64,000 nucleotides of DNA from Arthrobacter sp. MSA 4-2 (GCF_016405885.1 NZ_JAEKGC010000009.1:114903-178902), one strand, 5' to 3'; counted from the stretch's first letter, positions 15,950 through 25,310 are shown. The notes: generated by a model from the sequence alone, not told the origin. Made by a program: numbers and translations.

Positions 15950-17332
15950 ATGAGCGTTGAGCAACGCCCGCCGCACAAGGCAGCCGGACCTGCATCCCAA
16001 GGATCCGGACTCAAGAAGATCGTGGCCGCCTCAATGGTGGGCACCGTTGTGGAGTGGTACGAGTTTTTCCTCTACGCCACCGCCGCCACTCTGGTCTTCG
16101 GCAAGTACTTCTTCCCCGCCACCGGGAATGAGCTGGACGGCATCATCCAGGCCTTCCTCACCTACGCCGTCGGGTTCGTAGCACGCCCGCTGGGCGGCAT
16201 TGTGTTCGGGCAGATCGGTGACAAGCTGGGCCGCAAGCCCACGCTCCAGCTGACGATCGTGATTGTCGGCGTGGCAACGTTCCTGATGGGTTGCCTGCCA
16301 GGCTTCGCCGAAATCGGCTATCTGGCACCTGCATTGCTGGTCGCGCTGCGCTTCATCCAGGGCTTTGCTCTGGGCGGCGAATGGGGTGGGGCCGTCTTGC
16401 TGGTCGCGGAGCACAGCCCCGCCAAGTCCCGTGGATTCTGGTCCAGCTGGCCCCAGGCCGCCGTTCCGGTGGGCAACCTGCTGGCCACGCTCGTGCTGTT
16501 CATCATGTCCTCCGTGCTCAGCAGCGAAGAATTCCTCAGCTGGGGCTGGCGCGTGGCGTTCTGGCTCTCAGCGGTGATCGTCTTCGTTGGCTACTACATC
16601 CGCACCCATGTCACCGAGGCTCCGATCTTCTTGGAGGCCAAGGCTTTGGTGGAGAAGGAGCAGGCCGTCAGTTACGGCGTCTTCGAAGTGGTCCGCAAGT
16701 ACCCCAAGGGAATTCTGCAGGCCATGGGGCTGCGTTTCGCCGAGAACATCATGTACTACCTGGTGGTCAGCTTCTCGATCGTTTACCTCAAGACCGTCCA
16801 CCAGTACGACACGTCCTCGCTCCTGCTGGCGCTCTTGATTGCCCACATCGTGCATTTTCTGGTTATTCCGCAGGTGGGACGCCTCGTGGACAGCTGGGGC
16901 CGGAAGCCGGTCTACCTTGTCGGAGCCGTCCTCGGCGCCAGCTGGCCATTCTTTGCCTTCCCCATCTTCGACACGCGCAATGCCGCGGCCATCGTTGCCG
17001 CTGTGACCATTGGGCTGTGCCTGCACGCGTTCATGTACGCCGGGCAGCCGGCCATCATGGCCGAACTGTTCCCTACCCGCATGCGCTACTCCGGCGTATC
17101 GCTCGGTTCCCAGGTGACGTCCATCTTCGCCGGTTCGCTGGCTCCGCTGCTCGCCACCCAGTGGCTGAAAGACACCGGCTCATGGGTGCCCACCGCGATC
17201 TACCTGATGGTCGCGTGCGCCATCACGTCGGCTGCCGTGCTGAGCCTGAAGGAAACTAAGGGCATCGCGCTGGAGGAAGTGGACAGGGCCGACGCCGCCC
17301 GTGAAGGAGTGCTGTCGGCCGGCAAGCGCTGA
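15950..17332 (+). CDS. MFS transporter, metabolite:H+ symporter (MHS) family
   Basis: A 460-residue, twelve-helix transporter of the MHS group (relatives carry alpha-ketoglutarate, proline/betaine, shikimate or citrate). The signature opening MVGTVVEWYEFFLY, the loop 2-3 motif GQIGDKLGRKP and the helix 4 motif RFIQGFALGGEWGGA are all present; a second half-repeat of the motif appears as GRLVDSWGRKP. Import is driven by protons at the cytoplasmic membrane. Downstream 3-hydroxybutyrate dehydrogenase and upstream LysR suggest that the substrate is a short hydroxy acid such as 3-hydroxybutyrate. Confidence 0.92.
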   Translation: MSVEQRPPHKAAGPASQGSGLKKIVAASMVGTVVEWYEFFLYATAATLVFGKYFFPATGNELDGIIQAFLTYAVGFVARPLGGIVFGQIGDKLGRKPTLQLTIVIVGVATFLMGCLPGFAEIGYLAPALLVALRFIQGFALGGEWGGAVLLVAEHSPAKSRGFWSSWPQAAVPVGNLLATLVLFIMSSVLSSEEFLSWGWRVAFWLSAVIVFVGYYIRTHVTEAPIFLEAKALVEKEQAVSYGVFEVVRKYPKGILQAMGLRFAENIMYYLVVSFSIVYLKTVHQYDTSSLLLALLIAHIVHFLVIPQVGRLVDSWGRKPVYLVGAVLGASWPFFAFPIFDTRNAAAIVAAVTIGLCLHAFMYAGQPAIMAELFPTRMRYSGVSLGSQVTSIFAGSLAPLLATQWLKDTGSWVPTAIYLMVACAITSAAVLSLKETKGIALEEVDRADAAREGVLSAGKR

Positions 17333-17375
17333 GCTGCTGGTGGGACAGTCCGCTGGAACAACAGAGGAAGCCAGG

Positions 17376-18131
17376 ATGGAAATGGAAGACGGTTTGAAGG
17401 GCCGTAAGGCATTGGTGACCGGAGGTGCCAGCGGAATCGGTGCTGCGTGCGTCCGGGAACTGGCGGGGCGGGGCGCGAAAGTGGTGGTGGCCGATGTCGA
17501 CTCTGCCAGCGCCGCCGCTCTCGCCGATGAGGTGGGCGGCACCTCATGGGCAGTGGATCTGCTGGACGTGGACTCGCTCGCCACCATGAGTCTGGATTGC
17601 GACATCCTGGTGAACAACGCAGGAATCCAGCGGATAAGCCCTATCGAAGAGTTCGATCCGGCGGAGTTCCGCCGGATCATTGCCCTGATGCTGGAAGCCC
17701 CGTTCCTGCTGATCCGGGCCGCCCTGCCCCACATGTACACCAACGGCTTTGGACGCATCATCAACGTGTCCTCGGTGCATGGGCTCCGCGCTTCGGCGTT
17801 CAAGAGCGCCTACGTTTCCGCCAAGCATGGCCTGGAAGGGCTGAGCAAGGTGACGGCACTCGAAGGGGGCGGCCATGGCGTTACCTCCAACTGCATCAAC
17901 CCGGGCTACGTCCGAACTCCCCTGGTAGAGAAGCAGCTGGCAGAGCAGGCCCGCGTTCATGGCATTCCCGAAGCCGAGGTCCTGGCCAAGGTGATGCTTA
18001 CCGAATCGGCCATAAAGCGTCTGGTGGAGCCCCCGGAAGTAGCGTCACTGGTGGCCTGGCTGGCTTCGGACGACGCCGGAATGGTGACCGGCGCCAGCTA
18101 CACGATGGACGGCGGCTGGTCAGCGCGGTAA
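17376..18131 (+). CDS. bdhA: 3-hydroxybutyrate dehydrogenase (SDR family)
   Basis: A 251-residue short-chain dehydrogenase, likely interconverting (R)-3-hydroxybutyrate and acetoacetate with NAD. It has the TGGASGIG cofactor motif, NNAG, catalytic Ser in INVSSVHG and the YVSAK motif. The segments NPGYVRTPLVEKQ and IKRLVEPPEVASLVAWL are characteristic of the 3-hydroxybutyrate dehydrogenase subgroup, as is the ending GASYTMDGGWSAR. The ATG at 17376 follows AGGAAG; the longer frame from 17301 overlaps the transporter. It lies 43 bases downstream of the transporter and is probably co-transcribed. Confidence 0.85.
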   Translation: MEMEDGLKGRKALVTGGASGIGAACVRELAGRGAKVVVADVDSASAAALADEVGGTSWAVDLLDVDSLATMSLDCDILVNNAGIQRISPIEEFDPAEFRRIIALMLEAPFLLIRAALPHMYTNGFGRIINVSSVHGLRASAFKSAYVSAKHGLEGLSKVTALEGGGHGVTSNCINPGYVRTPLVEKQLAEQARVHGIPEAEVLAKVMLTESAIKRLVEPPEVASLVAWLASDDAGMVTGASYTMDGGWSAR

Positions 18132-18291
18132 AGGCCAAGGCCCGGACAATGGGGTGACGCATTCCGCGTGGCTGGCGGCAGGACAGCGGAGGGATGGAAC
18201 GCGGCGTCTTCACGGCGGGTTCATGGCACGTTCACTTCCTCGTGGAAGCCTTGGAACACATCGATCGTGCGGGGCGGAACAGGAGGACGAC

Positions 18292-18543
18292 GTGTCACAG
18301 GCAGCTGACGGGCAAGAGAGTGCAGCGGGCATCGGGTCATCGGAAACCGGGATGAACTGGAAGGACCTGCGCCGCGGGCAGGCTGTGACCGTTGAGCCGG
18401 TCGATGGCCACAGCCTCCCCGGGTGGGTCGACGATCTCGCCGAGGACCGCAGCATGCTGTGGATCCAGCTCGGTGAAGGGCGGGGACGCCGTCTGATCCA
18501 CGCTCAGGATGGAGTCGCCGTCCGGTCCCGCCGGCGGGGATAG
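18292..18543 (+). CDS. Small conserved hypothetical protein, SH3-like
   Basis: An 83-residue protein beginning at GTG 18292, five bases after a perfect AGGAGG; longer frames upstream have no such site. The C-terminal 60 residues (GQAVTVEPVDG, SMLWIQLGEGRGRRLIHAQDG) look like a compact five-stranded barrel of the SH3/KOW type, while the first 20 residues are polar and disordered. No function is known. Confidence 0.7.
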   Translation: MSQAADGQESAAGIGSSETGMNWKDLRRGQAVTVEPVDGHSLPGWVDDLAEDRSMLWIQLGEGRGRRLIHAQDGVAVRSRRRG

Positions 18544-18626
18544 GGCTACTGGCTCCTGCCGGCCAGGAGCGGCAGCGGTCGGACAGATCTCCAAGCTTCA
18601 ACGCAGAGGTGAGGGGCGCCGAGGAC

Positions 18627-18648
18627 GTGAAGGGTAACTTTCCTTCAC
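18627..18648. promoter_or_regulatory. Palindrome upstream of monooxygenase gene
   Basis: GTGAAGG (18627-18633) and CCTTCAC (18642-18648) form a perfect dyad around GTAACTTT, about 70 bases before the luciferase-like monooxygenase start. It may be an operator for that gene or a small terminator for the gene ending at 18543. Confidence 0.4.
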
Positions 18649-18718
18649 CCTCGCAGGCGTCGCGGGACCCGGCGCATAGTCTGAGGTCAGTCGTACGCCG
18701 ATCCGTCGAAGGAAGCCC

Positions 18719-19777
18719 ATGCCCGTCTCCCCGCGCCCGCTACGCAAGCTCGGATTCCTCACGATCGGTTTGTTCGATCCGGCGGATCCGGCCGCTGGGC
18801 ACGAGTCGACCCTGCAGATCATCGAACTCGGCGAGCGGCTGGGTTTTGACAGCGCCTGGCTGCGCCACCGCCACCTGCAGTTCGGAATCTCCTCGCCTGT
18901 CGCGATGATGGCAGCCGCCAGCCAGCGCACCTCCCGGATTGAGCTTGGCACTGCAGTGACACCCATGGGCTGGGAGAACCCGCTGCGCCTGGTTGAGGAT
19001 CTGGCCACCGTCGATCTCCTTTCCAGCGGACGGATCAATCCGGGCCTGAGTGTTGGGGAACCGATGCACTACGAGACCGTGAAGGACGAGCTGTACCCGA
19101 ATTCGTCCGCGTCGGAGGACTTCAGCTACACGCGCGTTGAACGGTTCGCCCGCTTTGTCGCCGGGGAACCGATACGGGCATTCTCCGGACGGCACGGCGT
19201 GGTCGAGGAGTTTTCCGACCGTGTCGAGCCGCACTCCCCTGGGCTCAGGCAACGCCTGTGGTACGGGGCAGGGAGCAGGAGGTCGGCCGTCTGGGCCGCA
19301 GCGAATGGGTTCAACCTGCTCTCCAGCAGCGTGATCTTCCCCGATGAGGACCAGGACCCCGTCTTCGCCCAGATCCAGCAGTCTCAGATCCGCGCCTACC
19401 GTGAAGCAGGGGCTGCATCACCCGATGCGCTCGGAGGGGCCCGGGTCTCGCAGGGCCTGGTGGTGATCCCGACCGATTCGGCGTCGTCGGGCCAGCGGAA
19501 GAAGTACACCCAGTACGTGAATGAACGCCTACCACGCACCCGGGCACCGCAGGGGCCGAGGGGGATGCTGTTCGCCCCGGATCTGATCGGCACCAGCGAC
19601 CAGATCGCAGAACAGCTCTACGCACACGCCGGCTTCCAGGAGGTCGATGAGGTGGCTTTCGCCTTGCCGTTCAGTTTCGATCATGAGGACTACGTCCAGA
19701 TCCTCACCGACATCGCCACCAGCCTGGGACCCGCCCTGGGATGGTCCCCGGCGGAAGTTGTCCAGGACCCGCAGTAG
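18719..19777 (+). CDS. Luciferase-like flavin monooxygenase (LLM class)
   Basis: A 352-residue TIM-barrel protein of the bacterial luciferase family, which uses FMNH2 or F420 for oxidation of organic substrates. Recognisable parts are the opening KLGFLTIGLFDP, the strand ERLGFDSAWLRHRH, the region SQRTSRIELGTAVTPMGWENPLRL and the C-terminal DQIAEQLYAHAGFQEVDE. The ATG at 18719 has GAAGGAAG upstream. Whether it binds FMN or F420 cannot be decided from the sequence. It stands alone between a small hypothetical gene and the convergent two-component operon. Confidence 0.85.
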   Translation: MPVSPRPLRKLGFLTIGLFDPADPAAGHESTLQIIELGERLGFDSAWLRHRHLQFGISSPVAMMAAASQRTSRIELGTAVTPMGWENPLRLVEDLATVDLLSSGRINPGLSVGEPMHYETVKDELYPNSSASEDFSYTRVERFARFVAGEPIRAFSGRHGVVEEFSDRVEPHSPGLRQRLWYGAGSRRSAVWAAANGFNLLSSSVIFPDEDQDPVFAQIQQSQIRAYREAGAASPDALGGARVSQGLVVIPTDSASSGQRKKYTQYVNERLPRTRAPQGPRGMLFAPDLIGTSDQIAEQLYAHAGFQEVDEVAFALPFSFDHEDYVQILTDIATSLGPALGWSPAEVVQDPQ

Positions 19778-19864
19778 GAGCCGCGTTCGCTCAACGCTGG
19801 GCCCAGTGTGCGGCGGGAAGGCTGGAACGAGCCGGAGTGGAGCGTGTCCTGAAGGCGGCTCCAG

Positions 19865-21868
19865 TCACCTGTCCCGGTCGTATTGCGAAGCCGAGGGCAG
19901 GGGAAGAGTCACTTCGAGGTCGGTGCCAGATCCCGGTGGGCTCGTGATGGTGATCGTTCCACCGGCGGCCTCGATGCGGTCGGTCAGTCCGGTGAGTCCG
20001 GTTCCCATGTCCGGGTCGGCGCCGCCCACGCCGTCATCGCGCACCCGTAGGTGAAGCTCGTCTCCTGTTTCCGAGAGCCACGCTGCCACGTCGACATGCT
20101 CTGCGTGCGCATGCTTGATGGCGTTCGTGATCGCCTCGGCGGCGGTGAAATACCCTGTCGTCTCGACCGTCCCGGGAAGCCTGGGCAGCAGCAGGTGCAA
20201 CCTGACGGGCACCGGTAGGTCGGTGACGAAGGATTCGATGCCGGCCACGAGACCTCCCCGCGTGAGCGCGACGGGCAGGATGCCCCGCACCAGGTCCCGC
20301 AGTTGCCGGTTGGCTTCCTCGGCGTGCGTCAAGGCTTCCTGAATGAGGGCGGCCGTGGACATGCCGTGCGCGCCCCGGTCGCGGGCGAGTTTGAGTGCCA
20401 GGATGGTGTGTACCAACCGCTGCTGCGCTCCGTCGTGCACATCGCGTTGCAGCTGGTGCCGTGCGTCGTTTGCGGCTTTGACCATGCGCTCCCTGGATGC
20501 GATGAGCGCTTCCCTGGCCCGGGCGTTGGCAAAAGTGGCCGCAACGAGATCAGCAAAGGCTTCCAGATCGGTCCCGGCAGTGTCCGCCGTCGAATCCGGA
20601 CGGGGCGCAACGAGCAAAGCGCCGGACAACTGGTCTGCGACTGTGACAGGTACCCCGACGTGGGCCCCTGCGTCACCGCCGAACACGCAACGCGCCGCGG
20701 AAGTTATCTCGTCGACCTGTCTTGAGCCGCGCGGGCTCCGCTCGACAGGTGTTTCTTTGACTGCGGGGAGTCTTGTTCCTGCCGCGATCCCGCTTTGACA
20801 GGCCGCCGCGATCACCGGTCCGTCCGCGTCGAATCGTACGATCACGACCGGCGAGTTCTCGAGCAGGCGGGACAGTTCTGCCGCGATGGAATGGACGACG
20901 GCCGACGGCGCTGCGCCGCTTGCAATGAGTTCGGCAATCCTGCGAAGTGCTGTCTGCTCCTCGGCAAGGTGGCGTAGGTGCAGGCGCGTCAGGATCGCGG
21001 ATACGACCTGGCCGGTGACCTGTGTGAGGTTCCTTAATCGCGCGTCCGTCGTGTCGGGTAGTGGGTGGGTCCGTGCTTCAATCTCGAGATACGCCCACGT
21101 GCGCTCGTGGGTCTGGATGGGATAGGACAGGGATGGATGATCCTCCGCCATCGAGGTCGGGCTTTCTGGATGTGATGAGAGTGTCAGCAGGTGCGGATTG
21201 ATCGATGCCCGCACGACGCCTCGCAGGGTGAGCGCGTGAGCCACTGTCATCGCCAGCGCCCTCTCGGATGAGGCGCCCGTGACTGATTGCTCGGCCAAAA
21301 GCCGTATTGCGGAATCGTGTTGGGCGGTAGCGCGCAGTTCCTCCCGGGCCTCGATGTTGGCGATCGTCGTCACAACGAGTTGAGCGAAGCTCTGGAGTCT
21401 GTCCTCAGTACGCCTGGGTAGGGGCCCGGTGAGTGAGGTGGCTGAGAACGCACCCCAGACGACGCCTTCGATGATCACCGGTACTGAAACGCACGCCCGA
21501 AGCCCATATGTCTCGGCGAGCGCGGCGTTAACCTCGAGCCTGAAGTCATCAACACGCACGCTGGATTTCTGATGGCGTACTCGATACGGCTGGGTACCCG
21601 GTCCGAACTTTATGCGGGTGCCGATCGGCGTCGGGCCGGCATGGGCGGCCACGACCATGATTTCGTCGCCAGCGGTGTATCGAGTGATCGTGACCGCGTC
21701 TCCGTCAAGTTGCCGGGATGCCTCGATCGCTGCCAACTGAAACACATCTTCAGTGCGGCTCGCTCGCGCAACGAGGTCAGCGATGTCGCGGAGAGAGCGC
21801 CCTTCGCTGGCTAGTCTCTGTAACCCTTCGAGGTCATGATCGGGAACTGGAAGCTCGGACAGGCTCAT
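19865..21868 (-). CDS. Multi-GAF sensor histidine kinase (NarX/DevS class)
   Basis: A 667-residue soluble kinase. A GAF domain covers roughly residues 25-175 and another 305-455; the part between (200-295) is degenerate but also GAF-like. The dimerisation helix has phospho-acceptor His478 in LQRDVHDGAQQR, and the HATPase end has the N box (AEAITNAIKHAH) and the G box DDGVGGAD. No membrane helix is seen, so the signal is intracellular. It starts two bases after the stop of the NarL-type regulator and forms an operon with it. Confidence 0.9.
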   Translation of the reverse strand: MSLSELPVPDHDLEGLQRLASEGRSLRDIADLVARASRTEDVFQLAAIEASRQLDGDAVTITRYTAGDEIMVVAAHAGPTPIGTRIKFGPGTQPYRVRHQKSSVRVDDFRLEVNAALAETYGLRACVSVPVIIEGVVWGAFSATSLTGPLPRRTEDRLQSFAQLVVTTIANIEAREELRATAQHDSAIRLLAEQSVTGASSERALAMTVAHALTLRGVVRASINPHLLTLSSHPESPTSMAEDHPSLSYPIQTHERTWAYLEIEARTHPLPDTTDARLRNLTQVTGQVVSAILTRLHLRHLAEEQTALRRIAELIASGAAPSAVVHSIAAELSRLLENSPVVIVRFDADGPVIAAACQSGIAAGTRLPAVKETPVERSPRGSRQVDEITSAARCVFGGDAGAHVGVPVTVADQLSGALLVAPRPDSTADTAGTDLEAFADLVAATFANARAREALIASRERMVKAANDARHQLQRDVHDGAQQRLVHTILALKLARDRGAHGMSTAALIQEALTHAEEANRQLRDLVRGILPVALTRGGLVAGIESFVTDLPVPVRLHLLLPRLPGTVETTGYFTAAEAITNAIKHAHAEHVDVAAWLSETGDELHLRVRDDGVGGADPDMGTGLTGLTDRIEAAGGTITITSPPGSGTDLEVTLPLPSASQYDRDR

Positions 21869-21870
21869 GA

Positions 21871-22551
21871 TCAGGGGCCCTGAGCGGCGAGGTAGCGGAG
21901 CACGGCGCGCACCCGGCGGTGGCCATCGGTCAGCTGGGCGAGCCCGAGCTTCCGGAACATCGCCGTGACGTGCTTCTCGACAGCCGCTTCGCTGATGAGA
22001 AGCGCACGGGCGATGCCTCGATTCGATAATCCTTCTGCCATGCAGGCCAAGACACTGCGCTCGCGGTCGGTGAGATCAGCGAGCTCGGAGGGGACAGTGC
22101 GCGGCCGCAGCATCCGTGTGACGACCTCGGGATCCAGGGCACTTCCTCCATGGGCAACCCGTTTGACCGCCGCTGCGAAATCGTCGACGTCCCCCACACG
22201 TTCTTTGAGGAGATATCCGACGCCTTGCGGCCGATCACCGATCAGATCGATCGCGAATTCGGGCTCGCAGTACTGCGTCAGCAGCACCACTCCCGTACCG
22301 GGCAGGCGTTTGCGGACTTCGATGGCGGTACGCAAGCCATCGTCACCGTGATGTGGAGGCATTCGAACATCGACGACGACGACATCGGGACGGAACGCCA
22401 AAGTCATGGCGAGAAGTTTGGTCGCGTCCCCGGTCGAAGCGACGACATCTAGCCCTGCACCCAGGAGCACCCGCGTCACTCCCTCACGGAGGAGTACATC
22501 GTCCTCTCCGACGGCAACGCGCACCGGGGACGGTGCGGGTGAACTCACCAA
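21871..22551 (-). CDS. NarL/FixJ-family response regulator
   Basis: A 226-residue regulator with an N-terminal receiver (acidic EDD at about 16-18, phosphoacceptor Asp in VVVDVRMPP, Lys in YLLKERV) and a C-terminal LuxR-type helix-turn-helix (LTDRERSVLACMAEGLSNRGIARAL). It sits between the receiver-only gene and the histidine kinase, with gaps of six and two bases, so all three are co-transcribed. It is the likely DNA-binding partner of the kinase at 19865. Confidence 0.93.
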   Translation of the reverse strand: MVSSPAPSPVRVAVGEDDVLLREGVTRVLLGAGLDVVASTGDATKLLAMTLAFRPDVVVVDVRMPPHHGDDGLRTAIEVRKRLPGTGVVLLTQYCEPEFAIDLIGDRPQGVGYLLKERVGDVDDFAAAVKRVAHGGSALDPEVVTRMLRPRTVPSELADLTDRERSVLACMAEGLSNRGIARALLISEAAVEKHVTAMFRKLGLAQLTDGHRRVRAVLRYLAAQGP

Positions 22552-22557
22552 CCTTCC

Positions 22558-22917
22558 CTACCCGTCGCCCATGATCGACCGAAGCGTCGAGCACGACAAT
22601 TCGCTTTTCGGAATGAACCCGTCCGCACCTGCCGCGGCGGCTTCCTCTGCCGAGGTTGCGTCGCTATCGGCGGAAATCAGCACTACCCGAACCCGATACG
22701 GTGCTCCGGTGAGTTGCCGGCTCAGTTCCAGACCGTCGCCGTCGGGAAGCCCAATATCAACAAGTGCGATGTCGGGCCGCGAAGCGTCGGCACAACGCAA
22801 TGCCTCGGCCACGTTGCCAGCATCGCCCCCTGGCGCGTACCCGCAGCTCTCGAGCAGTCTTCTGGCCAAGTCCCGAAACCTTTCATCATCATCGACGACG
22901 AGCACGAATTGGGCCAT
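22558..22917 (-). CDS. Receiver-only response regulator
   Basis: A 119-residue single receiver domain starting MAQFVLVVDDDERF. The phosphoacceptor Asp lies in ALVDIGLPDGDG and the Lys in FIPKSEL; the switch position is LISADSD, so Ser replaces the usual Thr. It is the first gene of the operon with the NarL regulator and the multi-GAF kinase. A second receiver without output domain may compete for phosphate or relay it. An ATG five codons upstream is also possible. Confidence 0.88.
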   Translation of the reverse strand: MAQFVLVVDDDERFRDLARRLLESCGYAPGGDAGNVAEALRCADASRPDIALVDIGLPDGDGLELSRQLTGAPYRVRVVLISADSDATSAEEAAAAGADGFIPKSELSCSTLRSIMGDG

Positions 22918-23075
22918 CCCCCAGCCTCCCACTCAGTCTGCTCTTCTGCAGGGGGGTTTACCAGAGCATTACTCCGGGTATCCCCGGCGCGGCGGTGGAG
23001 ACGACGGACGAGACTTGAGCTGTCAAAGGCCCGCGCGGGCACGGTACCGGCGCCCACTGCACAAGGGAGAACATC

Positions 23076-23810
23076 ATGAGCATCACCGAACCGTCCCCCG
23101 CCAAGCCCACCGTCGTGCTCGTCCACGGCGCGTTCGCGGATTCATCGAGCTGGAACGCGGTGATCAGCCCGCTTCTGGCCGAGGGCTACCCGGCGATCGC
23201 CGTCGCGAACCCGCTGCGCGGGGTCACCGTCGATTCCGAATACCTCCGGGCCCTGCTGGCCGACATCACCGGCGAGATCATCCTGGTCGGGCACTCCTAC
23301 GGCGGCACGGTCATCAGCGGCGGCGGCACCGGCAACCCCGGCGTGAAAGCCCTGGTGTTTATCGGTGCCTTCGCACCCGAGGAAGGAGAGACCCCCAGGG
23401 AGCTTGCCAACAAGTTCGAAGGCTCCACCCTCGGGGAAACGCTCGCTGCGGTGGATGTCCCCGGCGGCAGGGACCTTTACATCATGCAGAGCCGCTACCA
23501 CGCGCAGTTCGCGGCCGATTCCCCGGCGGAGGTCGCCGCGGTGATGGGTGTCGGCCAGCGCCCCATCCTGGAGGCCGCCTTCTCGGAGGCCTCCACAGAG
23601 CCGGCGTGGAAGTCGGTGCCCTCATGGTTCCTCTTCGGTGCCGAGGACCGGAACATCCCGGCCGCCGCCCACCGCTTCATGGCCGAGCGCGCCGGGTCAC
23701 GGAAAACGATCGAGCTTGAAGGCGGCTCCCACACGGTGGCGATTCCCGAGGCGGCCCAGGTCGTTGACCTCATCCGCGAAGCCGCCGCCGCGACCACCGG
23801 CCGCCAGTAA
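23076..23810 (+). CDS. Alpha/beta hydrolase
   Basis: A 244-residue hydrolase with the oxyanion loop VLVHGAFADSSSW and nucleophile elbow GHSYGG (Ser about residue 74), an acid candidate in FGAEDRNIP and the catalytic His in GGSHTVAIP. The general look is that of the esterase/haloperoxidase-like group with a short lid. The ATG follows GGGAG. It heads a plus-strand run with a cupin and a second hydrolase, which suggests catabolism or detoxification of esters. Confidence 0.88.
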   Translation: MSITEPSPAKPTVVLVHGAFADSSSWNAVISPLLAEGYPAIAVANPLRGVTVDSEYLRALLADITGEIILVGHSYGGTVISGGGTGNPGVKALVFIGAFAPEEGETPRELANKFEGSTLGETLAAVDVPGGRDLYIMQSRYHAQFAADSPAEVAAVMGVGQRPILEAAFSEASTEPAWKSVPSWFLFGAEDRNIPAAAHRFMAERAGSRKTIELEGGSHTVAIPEAAQVVDLIREAAAATTGRQ

Positions 23811-23858
23811 GAGGATAACCGGGCAACACGAGCTGCCAAGCTCAGAAGGATCAGGAAC

Positions 23859-24221
23859 ATGACCGAAGCACAAGAGGCCAAGCCGGCTCTGACCCGGGTC
23901 AGTTTGCAGGATGCGTCCAGTCCGGTGCAGGGCTGGAGGATCCGTCAGACCCTGGTGGAAATCCCCGAAGGCACCTCCTCCGGCCGGCACAGCCATCCCG
24001 GGCCCGAAGTGGGCTACATCATCCGCGGAGACGTGTCCATGGAGTTCGACGACAGGCCCCCGCTCGAGCTTCACGCCGGAAGCCCGTTCCTCATTCCGCC
24101 GAACACCATCCACAACGCGGTGAACGTCGGTTCTGTCACCACGAAAATGCTCTCGACCTACTTCGTCGAAGCGGACGAGCCTCTGGTCACCAACTACCCC
24201 GCACCGGAACGTGCCGAATGA
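23859..24221 (+). CDS. Cupin-domain protein
   Basis: A 120-residue single cupin barrel. Motif 1 is visible as SGRHSHPGPEVGYIIRG with two His and a Glu for a metal, and motif 2 as PFLIPPNTIHNAVN with the third His, so metal binding should be intact. No signal peptide is visible. Such small cupins act as dioxygenases, isomerases or ligand sensors; which applies here is unknown. It lies 48 bases after the alpha/beta hydrolase gene. Confidence 0.85.
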   Translation: MTEAQEAKPALTRVSLQDASSPVQGWRIRQTLVEIPEGTSSGRHSHPGPEVGYIIRGDVSMEFDDRPPLELHAGSPFLIPPNTIHNAVNVGSVTTKMLSTYFVEADEPLVTNYPAPERAE

Positions 24222-24270
24222 ACATCAGTGCACATCATCCATCCATGCAGCAGCCCAGAAAGGTACCACC

Positions 24271-25230
24271 ATGTCCAAAGTAGTGCTCGAACCAGGTGCC
24301 CAGATCATCGCCGACGCCACCGCCCAGCCACCGGCTCTGGCCGACCTGGGGGTCGAAGGTGCCCGCAAACTGCTCGATGACCTCCAGGCAGCGCCGGTCG
24401 ACAAGGTCGAGATCGGCGAGGACAAGTGGATCACCGTCCCGGCCGAGGTCGGAGACGTACAGGTGCGCATCATCAAACCCGTGGGCGCCACCGGGACGCT
24501 GCCGGTGATCCTCTACGTCCACGGAGGCGGCTGGATCCTTGGCAACTCCGGCACCCACGACCGCCTCATCCGGGAACTGTGCGCCGGGGCCAACGCCGCC
24601 CTGGCCTTCGTGGAATATGACCGCTCCCCCGAGGCCCAGTACCCGAAGGCCATCGAGCAGGCCTACGCCACCGCGCAGTGGATCACGAAGCAGGGCGCCA
24701 CGGAGGGCCTGGACGGGTCCCGCATGGCCGTTGCCGGTGACTCGGTCGGCGGCAACATGACCGCGGCCCTGACTTTGCTCGCAAAGCAGCGCGGTGACGT
24801 GACCTTCGTCCACCAGTCCTTGTACTATCCGGTCACGGACGCCGGCCAGGACACCGAAAGCTACCGCACCTTCGCCGACGGACCGTTCCTGACCGCCAGA
24901 AGCATGGCCTGGTTCTGGGACGCCTACCTCCCCGACGTCAGCCGCCGCTCGGAGATCACCGTCTCACCGCTGAGGGCCACGCTCGAGGACCTTCGAGGGC
25001 TTCCGCCGGCCCTGCTGCTCGTGGACCAGAACGACCCGCTCCGGGACGAGGGCGAGGCCTACGCGGCGAAACTCGTCGAAGCCGGGGTGCCCACCACCAG
25101 CGTCCGCTACAACTTCGTCACCCACGACTTCATGATGCTCAACCCCGAACGCGTCACCCAGGGAACGACCGCCGCCATCGAGCAGGCAATCCGCTCGCTC
25201 CAGAAAGCCCTGGGGACCGGAAAGGACTGA
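24271..25230 (+). CDS. Alpha/beta hydrolase fold-3 (HSL-type) esterase
   Basis: A 319-residue esterase of the hormone-sensitive-lipase group. The oxyanion motif is YVHGGGWILG, the nucleophile elbow is GDSVGGNM, the acid is in DQNDPLRDEG and the His is in YNFVTHDFMML. The family hydrolyses short acyl esters. The ATG at 24271 has AGAAAGG upstream; a longer frame from 24211 overlaps the cupin gene. Third gene of the hydrolase/cupin run. Confidence 0.9.
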   Translation: MSKVVLEPGAQIIADATAQPPALADLGVEGARKLLDDLQAAPVDKVEIGEDKWITVPAEVGDVQVRIIKPVGATGTLPVILYVHGGGWILGNSGTHDRLIRELCAGANAALAFVEYDRSPEAQYPKAIEQAYATAQWITKQGATEGLDGSRMAVAGDSVGGNMTAALTLLAKQRGDVTFVHQSLYYPVTDAGQDTESYRTFADGPFLTARSMAWFWDAYLPDVSRRSEITVSPLRATLEDLRGLPPALLLVDQNDPLRDEGEAYAAKLVEAGVPTTSVRYNFVTHDFMMLNPERVTQGTTAAIEQAIRSLQKALGTGKD

Positions 25231-25280
25231 AGCAACCCCGTGAGCTGGCGGGGGAAGTGTAGTGACACGTTCCACTTTTA

Positions 25281-25310
25281 TTGACCATTCCGACCATAAC
25301 AACTTACGCT
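25281..25310 (+). promoter_or_regulatory. Promoter with GACCAT-type operator (copy 1)
   Basis: TTGACC (25281-25286), an 18-base spacer and TACGCT (25305-25310). The spacer and -35 box hold the direct pair GACCAT-TCC-GACCAT. The element TTATTGACCAT and spacing are shared with the promoter at 26772; a related site lies at 30541. Confidence 0.6.
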
